The notes: generated by a model not told the origin, from the sequence alone. 64,000 nucleotides of DNA from Dehalococcoidia bacterium (GCA_035310145.1 DATGEL010000049.1:25321-89320), one strand, 5' to 3'; shown: positions 44,707 through 53,421, counted from the first letter of the stretch. Translations and numbers: made by a program.

Positions 44707-44806
44707 GGTTCACCTCGGTGATTCCGGCAGCCGGGCGCAGGGCGCGCCTCGCGCGGCGTGCACACAGCATACGGTACGTAGCGCGGCCCCGGCGCTACGG
44801 GTGATG

Positions 44807-45241
44807 TCACGTTCCCTGGTTCAGCAGACGCCACGAGACCTCATCCATGTGCTCACGCTTCAGCAAGTCGCGCGGCGCCCGCGGCGCCAGCTTCTTCATC
44901 ACGCCCTTGTCCGCCTTCCAGCCGGCGATCACGATGTCGGCCGTGAGCCGCACGATGGCGATGTCGGCGCGCGGGTCGCAGAGAATGAAGAGCTGGCCGC
45001 TGCCCAGATCGCGGGTCAGCAGACGCCAGGAAGCGAAGACGAACTCCATGCGGGAGAGGGGATAGCCGGCGGATTCGAAGGCAAGCTGACTCTGAACCAC
45101 CTGGCGGCCGATGGTGTTCATCGTGCCGGTGGCCAGCGGCGCAGGATTGGAGCTTTCGACCACTTCGCCCGCGCTGTCGCAGACGAAGCAGCCGTCGACC
45201 CCGATCACCGCTCCGATCCGCGCGAGCCCCTTCTGCACCAC
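44807..45241 (-). CDS. Roadblock/LC7-like protein
   Basis: 144 aa from tandem GTG codons (45244/45241) after GGAGCGAG. ARIGAVIGVDGCFVCDSAGE to VVQSQLAFESAG and ELFILCDPRADIAIVRLTAD read as the roadblock alpha/beta fold (strand 'FILCDPRADIAIVRL'). Roadblock proteins act as GAPs or dimerisation partners of small GTPases such as MglA. Middle of the signalling operon; no GTPase gene is in the window. Confidence 0.78.
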   Translation of the reverse strand: MVQKGLARIGAVIGVDGCFVCDSAGEVVESSNPAPLATGTMNTIGRQVVQSQLAFESAGYPLSRMEFVFASWRLLTRDLGSGQLFILCDPRADIAIVRLTADIVIAGWKADKGVMKKLAPRAPRDLLKREHMDEVSWRLLNQGT

Positions 45242-45280
45242 CTCGCTCCGCCAGCATGGAGAATCGTACGAACCAACCGC

Positions 45281-46390
45281 CTACGACAAGTACTCGGCCA
45301 GCGTTGCCCGCAAATCGTAGCGCTCGATCGCCGCGGTGCTGCGGGCCACCGTCTCCACCAACGCCGCGCGGAGCTGCGTTTCCAGATCGGTCCGCTTCAA
45401 CTGGCGCACCAGGCCCGCGATTGTCTCGCGCAGGCACGTGCCCAGGCCGAGGCTCAGATCGGGCTCTGGCCGGCCGTGCAGCTCCACCGTGCCGCTGCTA
45501 TATTCGAACTCCGCGGCGAATGGGTCGAGGAAGGGAAACCGCGACGCCTGCGCCACGAGCGCCCGCCGGAAGGCGGTGGCGAAGGCGCCCCTGCCGCCGA
45601 CCTGATCGACCACCAGCTCCACGCGGCTCAGCAGCTCCTGCCAGAGCTCGATCAACTCCTGCCGCTCGCCGGCTTCCTCGGCCAGCGGCGCGGCCCACCC
45701 GTTGCCCGCGACGGGCGCCGCGGACCCCACCGGCTCGCCGGGTGCATCGGTCTCGTCCATGCCGGGCACGGCTGCAAGGTCGGTGTCGGCCTGGTCGGTG
45801 GCCGGCGGCGCCACCGCGCGGTAGACATGGAAGGTTGCTTCCATATCGGCGATGGCCGCCACGAGGCTCGGCACGACCGCGGCGCCCGTCTGCGAGTGCC
45901 CGTTGGCGCTGAGCACGCCTTCAACCGGCTCGCCTTCGCTGAGGAAGATGAAGCCGAACTCGCCGCCGTCCGGCCCGGCGATCTCGATGTAACCCGTGTG
46001 CCCTTCCGTGCGCAGCTTGGCGATCAAGCGGTCGAGGCTGGTGAAGCTCGACGAGAGATCCCGGTAAAGCACTTCGCTGTCGACGATCGCCGCGAGCATC
46101 GTGGCGACTCCCGGCGCGAGGGTGTAGACGTTGATGCCGCCGCCGCGTTCGGCCGCGCGCTCCTCGATGTCACGCAAGGCATCGACGCCGGTGACCACGC
46201 GCGTGCCGGGCCGCCCGACCGCGTTCAGCACCACGCCGCGGTCTAAAAAGACGGTGCCCTCGTACGCGGGGTAGCGCAGTTGCACGTAGCCGGTCAGGCG
46301 CTGCGTCAGCAGATCCGCGATCAGCTCCGGAAAGATTGTAAACGACGTGTTCAGGTTCTCGTAGACCGCCGCCTCTTTCGGAAAGATCAT
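45281..46390 (-). CDS. DUF4388-type protein with duplicated domain
   Basis: 369 aa from ATG 46390 with GGAG seven bases upstream. Two tandem copies of a DUF4388-like unit: FPELIADLLTQRLTGYVQLR ... GTVFLDRGVVLNAVG, and LDRLIAKLRTEGHTGYIEI ... GFIFLSEGEPVEGVLS. A Pro/Ala-rich linker and a helical C-terminal domain (LIELWQELLSRVELVVDQVG to LRATLAEYLS) follow. Probably a scaffold or sensor of the operon. Confidence 0.78.
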   Translation of the reverse strand: MIFPKEAAVYENLNTSFTIFPELIADLLTQRLTGYVQLRYPAYEGTVFLDRGVVLNAVGRPGTRVVTGVDALRDIEERAAERGGGINVYTLAPGVATMLAAIVDSEVLYRDLSSSFTSLDRLIAKLRTEGHTGYIEIAGPDGGEFGFIFLSEGEPVEGVLSANGHSQTGAAVVPSLVAAIADMEATFHVYRAVAPPATDQADTDLAAVPGMDETDAPGEPVGSAAPVAGNGWAAPLAEEAGERQELIELWQELLSRVELVVDQVGGRGAFATAFRRALVAQASRFPFLDPFAAEFEYSSGTVELHGRPEPDLSLGLGTCLRETIAGLVRQLKRTDLETQLRAALVETVARSTAAIERYDLRATLAEYLS

Positions 46391-46446
46391 CTGGTCTGCT
46401 CCTTGGGCCGGCGCGCCGTGGTGACTCGCGCCGCCGGCCAACGCGC

Positions 46447-46875
46447 TCAGCGGAAGCGCAGCAACGACTGGTGAATGGTGGGGCTTAGCGCGTCCGCGGA
46501 CGTGCCCGGCGCCAGCGACAGCCAAACGTAGTTTTGCTCGTAGCGGACGATCACGGCCTCGCGGCGATCTCCGGCGAGCACGATCCGCTCCAGTTGGTCG
46601 TTGGCGAGCCGGCCACCGAAGCCGCGTAAGTCGCCGTCGCCGAAGCTCTCTGCCTGCCGCGCGACGAAGGCGGCGAGGAACGCCTCGCGTCCGGGCTCGA
46701 CCCGCGACGCGCCCAACAACACGCCTTCTCGTGAACAGATCTGTACCGCCTCCACCCCTGGAATCCGGCTGAGGCTGCCGGCCAGGCGCTCGGCGGTGTC
46801 ATCGCGATCCGCGTCCACGCTCGCCCTTTCCCCGGCGTCGCCTGCAGCGGCGCCCCCATCATCTGTCGCTCTCAC
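46447..46875 (-). CDS. Short roadblock-like protein
   Basis: 142 aa. ERLAGSLSRIPGVEAVQICS, REGVLLGASRVEP, FLAAFVARQAESFGDGD, then ERIVLAGDRREAVIVRYEQN and YVWLSLAPGTS give the order helix-strand-strand-helix-strand-strand of a roadblock/LC7 domain. The N-terminal 25 residues are acidic and likely disordered. Second gene of the operon. Confidence 0.7.
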   Translation of the reverse strand: MRATDDGGAAAGDAGERASVDADRDDTAERLAGSLSRIPGVEAVQICSREGVLLGASRVEPGREAFLAAFVARQAESFGDGDLRGFGGRLANDQLERIVLAGDRREAVIVRYEQNYVWLSLAPGTSADALSPTIHQSLLRFR

Positions 46876-47053
46876 TGATCAGAATCGCATCATTTTCGGC
46901 CGGAGCACAGGGGCGACGGTCCGGCATTGCCTTCCGTCTGCCTCTCGCCAGCCGGCGGCATGCTCCCGATGCTCCAGCGGGCGAGGCGCCGCGCGTCCGC
47001 ACGGCCCTCGCCCACGGGGGCGAACTCCATAACCCTCGTCGCCCTACCGCCGG

Positions 47054-48289
47054 CTACGATGCGCGCCGCGTGCGCAGCCGGTCGATCGCGGCCTGCAGGC
47101 TCGATTGCATGCGTTCGAAGGACTGCGCCAGCTCTCCGAGCTCATCGTTCCCCTCGATGTTCACCTCCGCGTTGAGGTCGCCCAGGCTGATGCGGTCGGC
47201 GGCGGAGACCAATCGCGCGACGCGCTGCGTGATGCTGAGCACCACGAACAGGATCAAGACCGTGACGAGGCTGATGCCGCCGGCGGCGACGCCAAAGGAG
47301 AAGAGCCGCGCGGTGTTGGTCTGGCTGACCCGGCTGTTCAGCAAGTCGTGCAGGATACCCGACGAGGTGTCCGAGAGGTCGAAGGTCGAGTTGATGGCAT
47401 CGGTCGCCTGTCGGAAGAAGGACTCGGTGTCCGCGCTCAGGTTGGTGCCGTCGAGCAGCAAGCTCTTGGAGATGGCGACGAACTGCTCGTTGTCGCCGTC
47501 GGCCGCCTGGATCTTCACGCCGAGCGCGGCGCGCTGCGCCGGGTCGGCCTTCACGGCGGCGTCCAGCTCGCGCGTGGTGAGCGTGGTAGTGGACTGCACC
47601 TGGCCGGTCTCGCCCACCAGGAAGTCGCGCTCGGCGCTGGCCAGCGCCAACGTGCGCTTGTGAGCGCTCGCGCCGGCGAGGATGGCGGCGCCGTAGGCGC
47701 GGCTCTCGCTGAGCGCTTCCGTGGTCTGCGGCACGTTGTTCACGAGGGCAGCGGCGATGTGGTTGCTGGCGGCCCTGGGATCGCGCAGCAGGCCGGAGGA
47801 ATCGCCGACTTCGTAGATCAGCGGGATGATCTGGCCGTTGATCAGCGCCGTGTGCTGATCGAAGCTGGCCTGTTGCGTCAGGTTCGGCGTATTGCCGCCG
47901 AGACTCTGCCAGCTCTGCTTGATCGTATTGACGCGATCGTGCGCGTGGAAGCGGCCGCCGTAGCGCTTGTCGACGGCATCAACCGCCTTCATGTCCTTGT
48001 CCACGTCGGCAGCGCTGTCCTGCAAGCGCTGGGCATAGGACTGGTCGCCGGCAAGCAAGGTGGCGGCGAGATCGCGGTGCAGTTGCACGTCCTGCAACAA
48101 GCGCTGCACGGGCGCGGTGAACTCGACTCCCCGCCGTTCCTGCTGCGCCTGGTTGAGGTCGGCGCTCTGACCCGTGAGCACGATGAAGAGGAGGACGGCC
48201 GTGGGCACGGCGGCAACCACCGCGATCAGAAACAATTTACGGCGAATCGTGAGATTGCCGAAGAACCGTGCCAGGGTGTGAGAACCCAT
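47054..48289 (-). CDS. NIT/HAMP-like membrane sensor
   Basis: 411 aa from ATG 48289 with GGGAGG upstream. TM1 (LFLIAVVAAVPTAVLLFIVL), an outer helical domain of about 280 residues resembling the nitrate/nitrite-sensing fold (LHRDLAATLLAGDQSYAQRL), TM2 (SFGVAAGGISLVTVLILFVV) and a HAMP domain (RVARLVSAADRISLGDLNAEV, GELAQSFERMQSSLQAAI). It stops after HAMP, with no kinase or MCP signalling domain, so it must pass signal to a separate partner; the roadblock/DUF4388 proteins encoded next are the obvious candidates. First gene of the operon. Confidence 0.82.
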   Translation of the reverse strand: MGSHTLARFFGNLTIRRKLFLIAVVAAVPTAVLLFIVLTGQSADLNQAQQERRGVEFTAPVQRLLQDVQLHRDLAATLLAGDQSYAQRLQDSAADVDKDMKAVDAVDKRYGGRFHAHDRVNTIKQSWQSLGGNTPNLTQQASFDQHTALINGQIIPLIYEVGDSSGLLRDPRAASNHIAAALVNNVPQTTEALSESRAYGAAILAGASAHKRTLALASAERDFLVGETGQVQSTTTLTTRELDAAVKADPAQRAALGVKIQAADGDNEQFVAISKSLLLDGTNLSADTESFFRQATDAINSTFDLSDTSSGILHDLLNSRVSQTNTARLFSFGVAAGGISLVTVLILFVVLSITQRVARLVSAADRISLGDLNAEVNIEGNDELGELAQSFERMQSSLQAAIDRLRTRRAS

Positions 48290-48467
48290 CGCCGACCTCC
48301 CTCGCTCGCGACCTGCGCGCGCCGCCGCCGCGCGGCACAGCACGCGGCCGGCGGCCCGGAGCTGCTGGCACAGCCCCTGCGCAGATCATCGGCAGGTCGC
48401 GACCCCGCGCCGTACGCCGTGCGACGGGATCGGCGGTAAAAGTCGGTAAAGATCGGGAGAATCCCCT

Positions 48468-48493
48468 ACGCCGCGGGCGGCCGCCCGCGGCGT
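48468..48493. repeat. 26-bp perfect palindrome
   Basis: ACGCCGCGGGCGG followed directly by its exact complement, no loop, all G/C apart from the ends. It lies between the Crp-type gene and the sensor operon. It may be a terminator, a cruciform, or a binding site. Confidence 0.75.
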
Positions 48494-48501
48494 CCAATGC
48501 C

Positions 48502-48531
48502 GCCCGACGCTCGCCCGGTGCGGCGTCGGGC
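48502..48531. terminator. Hairpin beside the Crp-type gene end
   Basis: GCCCGACGC / GCGTCGGGC with a 12-nt loop, next to TTTT (48534-48537). It sits just past the stop of the minus-strand regulator gene. The T-run is on the plus side, so its best orientation as an intrinsic terminator is plus, but by position it closes the regulator transcript. Confidence 0.5.
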
Positions 48532-48536
48532 CGTTT

Positions 48537-49244
48537 TCACTCGATCCCCGCGCGGCGGCGCAGATCGTCCGGCCGGGTGACGGTGAACGATCCCTTGCCC
48601 AGCCGCAGCAGGCCCGCGTCCTGATAGCTGCCCAGGATGGCGTTCACGCTCGCCCGCGTGGCGCCCAGCATACCTGCCAGCTCGCTCTGCGAAAGCGGGA
48701 AGCTCACCTGCACACCGTCAGCGCCGTGCTCGCCCCGGGTGGCCGCCAGCTCGTGCAGGCGGCGCGCCAGGCGCGTATCGAGGTCGTTGAAATAGGCGTC
48801 TTCCAGCCAGGTGTTGATGCGGCGCAGGCTGGTGACCAGCGACAGAATCACGCGCTCCGCAAACTCCGGCTGCTGGCGCACGAACGCCCAGAGGTCGTCG
48901 CGGTGCAGCGCCAGCGTCTCGGTCTGCTCGACGGCCGTCACCGTGGCAGAGCGCACGCCGCCGTCGAGCGCGGCCACCTCGCCGAAGCAGGCGCCCGCGC
49001 CCAGCAGCGCCAGCAGCGGCTCCGTGCCGCGCGCCGTGGGCGCGGTGACCTTGACGCTGCCGCGCTGAATCACGTGCAGCGAGCCGGCCGGATCGCCCTG
49101 GTGAAAGATCACTTCGCCGCGCCGGTAGCCGTGGCCGCGCAGTCGCTCGGCCAGCAGTGCAAGCTGCCGCGGCGCCAGGCCGCGAAAGAGCGGCACCGCG
49201 GCCAGCAAGGCGGCGTTGTCCTGTTCGTTGGTCGGCGGCGGCAT
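48537..49244 (-). CDS. Crp/Fnr-family transcription regulator
   Basis: 235 aa. Cyclic-nucleotide-binding fold at about 15-135 (GEVIFHQGDPAGSLHVIQRG, and GACFGEVAALDGGVRSATV in the phosphate-binding position). Dimer helix at about 130-150 and winged helix at about 160-225 with SQSELAGMLGATRASVNAIL. Compared with CRP, the recognition helix keeps Arg (R197) but has Ala at the Glu181 and Arg185 positions, so its DNA target should differ from TGTGA. A TGTCG-N6-CGACA palindrome lies 90 nt upstream of the start. No Fnr iron-sulphur Cys set is seen. Confidence 0.92.
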   Translation of the reverse strand: MPPPTNEQDNAALLAAVPLFRGLAPRQLALLAERLRGHGYRRGEVIFHQGDPAGSLHVIQRGSVKVTAPTARGTEPLLALLGAGACFGEVAALDGGVRSATVTAVEQTETLALHRDDLWAFVRQQPEFAERVILSLVTSLRRINTWLEDAYFNDLDTRLARRLHELAATRGEHGADGVQVSFPLSQSELAGMLGATRASVNAILGSYQDAGLLRLGKGSFTVTRPDDLRRRAGIE

Positions 49245-49330
49245 CGCTCGCTCCGTTCACGCTTCTCATCAGAGTGAACGAGATTCCGCCGCAGTATGGC
49301 ATATGCAACAAGCGGCCGGCGGCCGGCGCG

Positions 49331-49350
49331 ACTGTCGGCCTGCCGACAGT
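49331..49350. promoter_or_regulatory. Crp-type palindrome TGTCG-N6-CGACA
   Basis: ACTGTCGGC-CT-GCCGACAGT: 9-bp arms, with the 5-6-5 geometry of Crp/Fnr sites and CooA-like half-sites. It lies in the 206-nt gap between the Crp-type gene and a small divergent gene, a natural autoregulatory position. Confidence 0.6.
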
Positions 49351-49450
49351 ATGGTTGTACGCCACCGGACAACCCGGTTCCGCGCGGCGGCGCAGACTCG
49401 TGCCATCGGCGGGACGGCCGGCAGCGGCCGGGAGCGGGAAGGCCGGAGCG

Positions 49451-49654
49451 ATGTATCACCAGGACCTGTACCTGCAGGCGAACGAGGCGCAGAGGGAGCG
49501 CGACATCGCCGGTCTGCACCGCGAGCTGGCCGCATTGCGGGCCGTCCGCGCCGACAGGCCGCGACGCCGCGAGGCCGGGGCCGGCGTGGGGCGCTTCGGC
49601 GGCGTGATGCAGTGGCTGCGCTCGCTGGTTGGCGCGAGCGTCAGCCGCGCTTAG
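49451..49654 (+). CDS. Small basic protein
   Basis: 67 aa (MYHQDLYLQANEAQRERDIA, then a helical Arg-rich region and RFGGVMQWLRSLVGASVSRA). The charged helix followed by an amphipathic end is coherent. It is divergent from the Crp-type gene and shares the gap with the palindrome, and it overlaps the convergent amidohydrolase stop by 4 nt. No family recognised; its reality is moderately supported. Confidence 0.5.
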   Translation: MYHQDLYLQANEAQRERDIAGLHRELAALRAVRADRPRRREAGAGVGRFGGVMQWLRSLVGASVSRA

Positions 49655-50487
49655 CGAACGAGCAACAGCGCGGCGTTCTCGCCGGCGATCAGCATGCGCT
49701 CGCGCTCGCTGACGGGTGCGGCGGTAAGGGCGCGGAGCTGGCGGCGCGGACCGAGCAGCGGGAAGTCGCTGCCGAAGAGGATCCGCTCCGCGCCGACCAG
49801 CTCGATCGCGTGGCGGTAGATCGCCGGCTCGTAGAGCAGGGTTGTGGCCGCGGTGTCGAACCAGACGTTCGCCAGCGCGGTCCGCACCTCCGGCATCAGC
49901 GCGTAGAACGGCAGGCCGCCGCCCCAGTGCGCCAGGATCACGCGCACGCGCGGGTGGCGCCCGACGAAGCGCGCCAGCGTGCCCAGCTCGCCGCCGGCCT
50001 TGCCGGGATACGCGTGGCCGGCCGGCTCGCTGGCGTGAAAGTGCAGCACGAGATTGAACTCAGTCGCGAGAGCCGCCAGCAGATCCCCCGCCGGACCGTC
50101 CAGCTCCGCGCCCTGAGAGCCGGGGCGCAGCTCGCCGAGGCCGCGTGCCCCGGCGGCGGCGCACCGTGCGATCTCGGCGCGGAGCACGTCCGGTTCCGCC
50201 AGGCTCACCGTGCAGAAGGGAATGATGCGGCCGCCGCTCTCGGCCGCCGCGCCGAGCAGCGCATCGTTGTGGCGGCGGCACAGCCCCGGATCGCGCCAGG
50301 CAAAGCCGAGCGCGACCGCGTGGTCGAAGCCGTTGCGATCGACCGCGGCCATCAGCTCGTCGGCGCGGGCGAGCTTTGCCGCCGGGTCGGCGTACAGCTC
50401 GCGGAAGGTCGCGTCGCGGGCGCAGAGCGCTTCGCGTTCCTCGATGAACTCGCTGGGGAAGATGTGCGCGTGGGCGTCGATCAGCAC
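49651..50487 (-). CDS. Amidohydrolase-2-type metal-dependent hydrolase
   Basis: 278 aa from GTG 50487, overlapping the rsmI stop region by 7 nt. TIM-barrel motifs: LIDAHAHIFPSEF (HxH), LVLHFHASEPAGHAYPGK, VILAHWGGGLPFYAL and ILFGSDFPLLGPRRQLRAL, giving the His/His/Asp metal set of ACMSD-like decarboxylases and lactonases. Substrate unknown. Confidence 0.9.
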   Translation of the reverse strand: MLIDAHAHIFPSEFIEEREALCARDATFRELYADPAAKLARADELMAAVDRNGFDHAVALGFAWRDPGLCRRHNDALLGAAAESGGRIIPFCTVSLAEPDVLRAEIARCAAAGARGLGELRPGSQGAELDGPAGDLLAALATEFNLVLHFHASEPAGHAYPGKAGGELGTLARFVGRHPRVRVILAHWGGGLPFYALMPEVRTALANVWFDTAATTLLYEPAIYRHAIELVGAERILFGSDFPLLGPRRQLRALTAAPVSERERMLIAGENAALLLVR

Positions 50488-51341
50488 GGGCGCATGATAG
50501 CAGCGTCGGCCTTTGCCCGCTCCCAGGCGGCGTAGGCGGCGCGTCGAGAAACGCCGAAGCGGGCCATCGCCGCCGCCACGGCGTCGCGGGCGCTGCTGCC
50601 CACGGCCACGCGCTCGGCGAGGAAGCCTTGCAGCGCCGCTGCATCCTCGCCTTCACCGGCCGCGTTGCGTTCGATCCCGGCGATCACGAGCGTGATCTCG
50701 CCGCGCGGCGCGACGAAATGGGCCAGCGCCGCGGCCGCGGTGCCGCGGAAGACCTCCTCGTGCAGCTTGGTCAGCTCGCGGCAAACGGCGATCGGCCGCT
50801 CGCCCAGCACGGCAGCGATGTCCGCGAGGGCGGCACGCAGCCGGTGCGGCGTCTCGAAGGCGATCAGCAGGTTGCCGTCCGCCGCCTGGTCGCGCAGCAG
50901 GGCGCGGCGCTCGCCGGCGGCGTGCGGCAGGAAGCCAAGAAAGCTGAAGGCCCGCCAGGCGAAGCCGCTGACCGCCACGGCCAGCGGCACGGCCGAGGCG
51001 CCCGGCAGGCCAACCACGCGCCCGCCCGCCTGCCAGACCACCGCGGCCAACGCCTGACCCGGATCGTTGATCGCCGGCATGCCGGCTTCGGAGACGAGCG
51101 CCACGTCACCATCCACCAGCGTCCGCAGCACCAGCGGCAACCGGGCCCGATGGTTGTGCTCGGTGTAGCTGAGCAGGCGCGTGCCGACGTCGTAGTGTGC
51201 GAGCAGCCGCCGTGCGGTGCGCGTGTCCTCGGCCAGCACGAGCGCCGCTTCGCGCAGCACGCGCACGCCGCGGAAGGTCATGTCCTCCAGGTTGCCGAGC
51301 GGCGTGGGGACGAGATAGAGCGTACCGGCAAGCTCGCTCAT
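50481..51341 (-). CDS. rsmI: 16S rRNA (cytidine1402-2'-O)-methyltransferase
   Basis: 286 aa from ATG 51341 (MSELAGTLYLVPTPLGNLED). Tetrapyrrole-methylase-type SAM domain with ALVLAEDTRTARRLLAHYDV, ALVSEAGMPAINDPGQ and GLPGASAVPLAVAVSGF, then FLGFLP and the C-terminal LTKLHEEVFRGT. Methylates the ribose of C1402 in the decoding centre. An upstream extension to 51443 is out of the family. Good match in length. Confidence 0.95.
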   Translation of the reverse strand: MSELAGTLYLVPTPLGNLEDMTFRGVRVLREAALVLAEDTRTARRLLAHYDVGTRLLSYTEHNHRARLPLVLRTLVDGDVALVSEAGMPAINDPGQALAAVVWQAGGRVVGLPGASAVPLAVAVSGFAWRAFSFLGFLPHAAGERRALLRDQAADGNLLIAFETPHRLRAALADIAAVLGERPIAVCRELTKLHEEVFRGTAAAALAHFVAPRGEITLVIAGIERNAAGEGEDAAALQGFLAERVAVGSSARDAVAAAMARFGVSRRAAYAAWERAKADAAIMRPC

Positions 51342-51372
51342 GGGGCTGGCCGGCCGGCGAGCAGCCCCGGCT

Positions 51373-52152
51373 TCACCACGCCAGCCAGCCGCCGTCCACG
51401 AACAGCGTTTGGCCGGTGATGTAGCCCGCCGCGTCGGAGGCAAGGAAGATCAGTGCCCCGTCCAGCTCATGCGGCTGGCCCCAGCGGCCCATCGGCGTGC
51501 GCTCGGTGATGAAGGCGCGGCGGGCGGGGTCCTCGTAGAGTGGGCGCGTCAGCTCCGTTTCGAAGTAGGTGGGGCCGATGGCGTTGACGGTGACGCCGAA
51601 CGGCGCCCACTCGATCGCCAGCACCCGGGTGAGGCCGCCGATGCCGCCCTTGCTGCTGGCGTACGCGGTCTGATTGGGCAGGCCGATGCTGGAGAGGATC
51701 GACGACATATTGATCACGCGGCCGTAGCCCTGTGCAACCATGCGCCGGCCGGCGGCGCGGGCGCACAAGAAATATGAGCGCAGGTTGAGGCCGAGCACCT
51801 GGTCGAACTCCGCGACATCCATCTCCAGCGCCGGCTTGCGCACGTTCATGCCGGCGTTGTTCACGAGGATGTCGAGGCGGCCGAAGCGGGCGATCGTCTC
51901 GTCGACCATGCGCTCGACCGTGGCCTCGTCGGTCACGTCGGCGACGATCGCATGCGTCTGGCCACCTTCGCTGCCGATCGCGTCGCAGACCGCGGTCAGA
52001 TCGGCCTCCGTGCGCGCCGCCAGCGCGACGTTCGCCCCGGCCGAAGCCAGCGCCCGCGCCGCGCCCGCGCCGAGGCCGCGGCTGGCGCCGGTGATCAGCG
52101 CCGTGCGCCCGCTCAGGTCGAAGATGCCCAATCCCGCCGGCAGTTCGGCCAT
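51373..52152 (-). CDS. SDR-family oxidoreductase (FabG-like)
   Basis: 259 aa. ALITGASRGLGAGAARALAS (NAD(P) site), LVNNAGMNVRKP, INMSSILSSIGLPNQTAYAS with SKGGIGGLTR (Ser, YxxxK), and a typical end ASDAAGYITGQTLFVDGGW. Classical SDR; gluconate- or 3-oxoacyl-type reductase by resemblance. Upstream of rsmI on the same strand, with a 31-nt gap. Confidence 0.95.
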   Translation of the reverse strand: MAELPAGLGIFDLSGRTALITGASRGLGAGAARALASAGANVALAARTEADLTAVCDAIGSEGGQTHAIVADVTDEATVERMVDETIARFGRLDILVNNAGMNVRKPALEMDVAEFDQVLGLNLRSYFLCARAAGRRMVAQGYGRVINMSSILSSIGLPNQTAYASSKGGIGGLTRVLAIEWAPFGVTVNAIGPTYFETELTRPLYEDPARRAFITERTPMGRWGQPHELDGALIFLASDAAGYITGQTLFVDGGWLAW

Positions 52153-52324
52153 GCGCCGCCTTCCGCTCCCCGCGCCGATCGCGCCGCAGCCTATCGTAGC
52201 GCCCGCATCCGGCAGGCGCGACGGCGGCCGGCGCCGCCCCGCAATCTGTGCTATCCTTCCTCATCATTCGCCGGTCGCTCGCCCGCGCGACGCTGACCGG
52301 CGCTGGCCAGCGGAGCATTGCACC

Positions 52325-52936
52325 ATGGTCGAATCGACGCTGCCGATGGCGCCGTCCCGGCCGCCGCCCGCGATCGAGCTGCCGCGGCCGCCCGCGAGCA
52401 TCGTGCCGCTCTGGGGGCTGCCGATCGTCGGCGCCGTGCTCGTACTTGAGGTCGTGGCGATCGCGGGCAACTGGCTCTGGGCGCTCGACTTCTTCCACGT
52501 CGTCGGCGGCGGGCTGTGGACGGGCATCGATCTGTTTGTCGGCCTGGTGATCGGCCCGATCATCGGCCGGCTGTCCATGCAGGCGCGCGTCGAGTTCTCG
52601 GCGCGCTTCATGCCGAAGATGCTGCTGATCATGCCGACGCTGGTGACGATGACGCTCGCCTCCGGCTGGCAGCTCGCCCGTCACCTGCAGTATTTGGATG
52701 CGGCATACCCGCGCCACGACTGGATCGTCGCCTCGTTCATCGTCGTCGGCGTGATGGCGGTGATCGCTCTGGGCGTCCTGGAGCCGGCGAACCTGGCGGT
52801 GCTGTTTGAGCTGCGCAAGCCGAAGCCGGACGGGGCGCTGATCGGCAAGCTGATGCGCCGCTTCACCTACACCGCCGGCGTCACCGGTGTCATGCAACTG
52901 GCGACGCTGGTGATCATGACGAGGCTGGCGACGTGA
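52325..52936 (+). CDS. Four-helix membrane protein
   Basis: 203 aa. Hydrophobic segments at about 30-50, 55-80 (WLWALDFFHVVGGGLWTGID), 95-118 (MLLIMPTLVTMTLASGWQLA) and 140-160, with a C-terminal segment TYTAGVTGVMQLATLVIMT. The intramembrane His in FFHVVGG resembles haem or copper-linked membrane families (DUF2269-like). Stop overlaps the next gene (GTGA), so the pair is co-translated. Confidence 0.75.
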   Translation: MVESTLPMAPSRPPPAIELPRPPASIVPLWGLPIVGAVLVLEVVAIAGNWLWALDFFHVVGGGLWTGIDLFVGLVIGPIIGRLSMQARVEFSARFMPKMLLIMPTLVTMTLASGWQLARHLQYLDAAYPRHDWIVASFIVVGVMAVIALGVLEPANLAVLFELRKPKPDGALIGKLMRRFTYTAGVTGVMQLATLVIMTRLAT

Positions 52937-53376
52937 TGCGGCACGAGGTTGCGCCCGAAGGCGCGGGCGCGCTGTCCGAGCGCCGCCTGCCGCCGATCGC
53001 CGAGCTGGCGGTGGCGGCGATGATCCTCGTCGTGATCGGCGGCATCTACCTGGCGGCGCAGATCCCCGGCGACGTGCCGCTGGCGCCCGCGGTGGCGCTG
53101 CTGATCGCCGCGGGCGTACTGGTGCTGGTCAACCTCGCCGCACTGGGCCGCATTGGGGATTTCGCCTGGCGCACGTTCCGCACCGTTTTCGGCTGGGCGC
53201 TGCTCGCCTATCTTGTAATCGCCGGCATGATCGAGTACGCGTTCATCAGCGACGGCACGCGCGGCGGGCCGCTGGTCGTGCTCAGCCTGATGCTCGCGGT
53301 CTTTGCCGTGGACATCCCGCTGATCCTCGCCTTCTCCGTCGCCCGCTACCAGCCCGTCGATGCGCCCGAGACCTGA
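52933..53376 (+). CDS. Four-helix membrane protein, partner of the previous gene
   Basis: 147 aa from GTG 52933 (ATG 52936 also in frame). Helices: LAVAAMILVVIGGIYLAAQI, VALLIAAGVLVLVNLAALG, TVFGWALLAYLVIAGMIEYA and LVVLSLMLAVFAVDIPLILA. No family; probably forms a complex with the upstream protein. Confidence 0.75.
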   Translation: MMRHEVAPEGAGALSERRLPPIAELAVAAMILVVIGGIYLAAQIPGDVPLAPAVALLIAAGVLVLVNLAALGRIGDFAWRTFRTVFGWALLAYLVIAGMIEYAFISDGTRGGPLVVLSLMLAVFAVDIPLILAFSVARYQPVDAPET

Positions 53377-53393
53377 GCCACGATCCCGCTCTC

Positions 53394-53421
53394 TTCCCTA
53401 TTCCCTGTTCCCTGTTCCCTA
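53394..53421 (+). repeat. Heptamer array overlapping a start codon
   Basis: TTCCCTA, TTCCCTG, TTCCCTG, TTCCCTA; the final A is the first base of the downstream ATG. Confidence 0.85.
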
